From positions 1 to 64,000 of the forward strand of contig NZ_BJZP01000004.1 in the NCBI RefSeq assembly GCF_007992095.1: a stretch of DNA of 64,000 nt, read 5' to 3'. The notes under the pieces were generated by a model. It was not told where the DNA came from. It ran no database searches and saw only the letters and a program-made list of their open reading frames with translations. Source of the stretch: Paenirhizobium naphthalenivorans (lineage in GTDB: Bacteria > Pseudomonadota > Alphaproteobacteria > Rhizobiales > Rhizobiaceae). Shown here one piece after another: positions 63,608 through 64,000 of this stretch (the stretch's first letter is position 1; each line of letters begins with the position of its first letter). The position numbers were made by a program, and so were the translations under genes.

Positions 63608-64000
63608 GACAGCGCGATCTCCCGGTAGTGGGCAATTGCCTCCGCCGCTTCACCGTCGAAGGCGATCCGCCCCTGATGGAAGACCAGCACGCGTTCGAAA
63701 TCGGCCACCAGGTCGAGATCGTGGCTGATGACGATCGCCTGCTGCTCCAGTCCCTCGATCGCCGCCTTCACCATGGCGCGGTTCCTGATGTCGAGCTGGT
63801 TGGTCGGCTCGTCGAAGATCACAAGCTCGGGCGCGGTGACGACGACGGCGCAAAGCGCCGCCAGCTGTAACTCGCCGCCAGACAGCTCGTGCGGTCGCCG
63901 CGCGGCCAGATGGGTTATGCCGAACCGGGCAAGCGCCGCATCGACCGCTTGGTTCAGGGCCGCCCCTTTGACGCCCCGGCTTTTCGGGCCAAAGGCGATG
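63604..64000 (-). CDS. bioM: Biotin ECF transporter ATPase BioM (truncated by window edge)
   Basis: The last 132 codons of an ABC ATPase are present; the start lies beyond the right edge. Visible: the signature RRPHELSGGELQLAALCAVVV, Walker B ELVIFDEPTNQLD and the switch His in VISHDLDLVADF. It powers biotin uptake with BioN and BioY. Confidence 0.92.
   Translation of the reverse strand, partial: IAFGPKSRGVKGAALNQAVDAALARFGITHLAARRPHELSGGELQLAALCAVVVTAPELVIFDEPTNQLDIRNRAMVKAAIEGLEQQAIVISHDLDLVADFERVLVFHQGRIAFDGEAAEAIAHYREIALS

Overview
The window is a GC-rich chromosomal segment of an alphaproteobacterium in the order Rhizobiales, most likely family Rhizobiaceae. Pointers are the conserved small rhizobial families (DUF6101-like, BA14K, DUF1217, an HPE1-like secreted protein), the HDAC-xseB, dxs and tlyA genes in one neighbourhood, the glycine-betaine/stachydrine-type Rieske demethylase and the bioMNY biotin importer. 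I see no rRNA, tRNA, CRISPR array, intact insertion sequence or prophage. The assignment rests on protein recognition by eye; no database search was run.

Layout. 1-8.6 kb: edge-truncated chemoreceptor, secreted protein, purD, divergent tex, cfa and ubiA. 8.6-18 kb: a six-repeat DUF1217 flagellar-type protein, then modABC preceded by a ModE-type palindrome, facing a modE-like gene that ends a tsaC-FAD dehydrogenase operon; a GGDEF protein with a ruined active site. 18-22.5 kb: a cobalamin riboswitch directly upstream of a two-gene Rieske oxygenase system for methylated quaternary amines. 22.6-24.8 kb: a translationally coupled pair, a Cache sensor without an output domain followed by a bacterial pentameric ligand-gated ion channel. 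25-46.5 kb: acyl-CoA metabolism, rRNA methyltransferases, DUF4424, a chemoreceptor, sodB, dxs, a TAXI-TRAP importer with a DUF1850 partner, xseB, a histone-deacetylase-fold hydrolase and a thioesterase.

46.6-51.5 kb: an aromatic amine dehydrogenase operon (aauB, mauE, mauD, aauA, two c-type cytochromes) with a divergent AraC regulator. The small subunit keeps both TTQ tryptophans but has lost two cysteines that should pair with each other. 51.7-56.5 kb: rsgA, a cold-shock gene and several small secreted proteins, including a second DUF4424 paralogue. 56.5-61.3 kb: a PQQ-dependent sugar dehydrogenase followed by pqqEDCBA (pqqA is only 31 codons). 61.6-64 kb: an HxlR regulator pseudogene, an NTF2-like protein and bioMNY, cut by the right edge.

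Themes: two quinone-cofactor systems (TTQ and PQQ) lie within 14 kb, both periplasmic and feeding electrons to respiration. Most operons are tightly packed with ATGA overlaps. The strongest candidates for something new are the Cache/ligand-gated-channel pair, the B12 riboswitch on a betaine-type demethylase, and the disulfide-depleted TTQ subunit.
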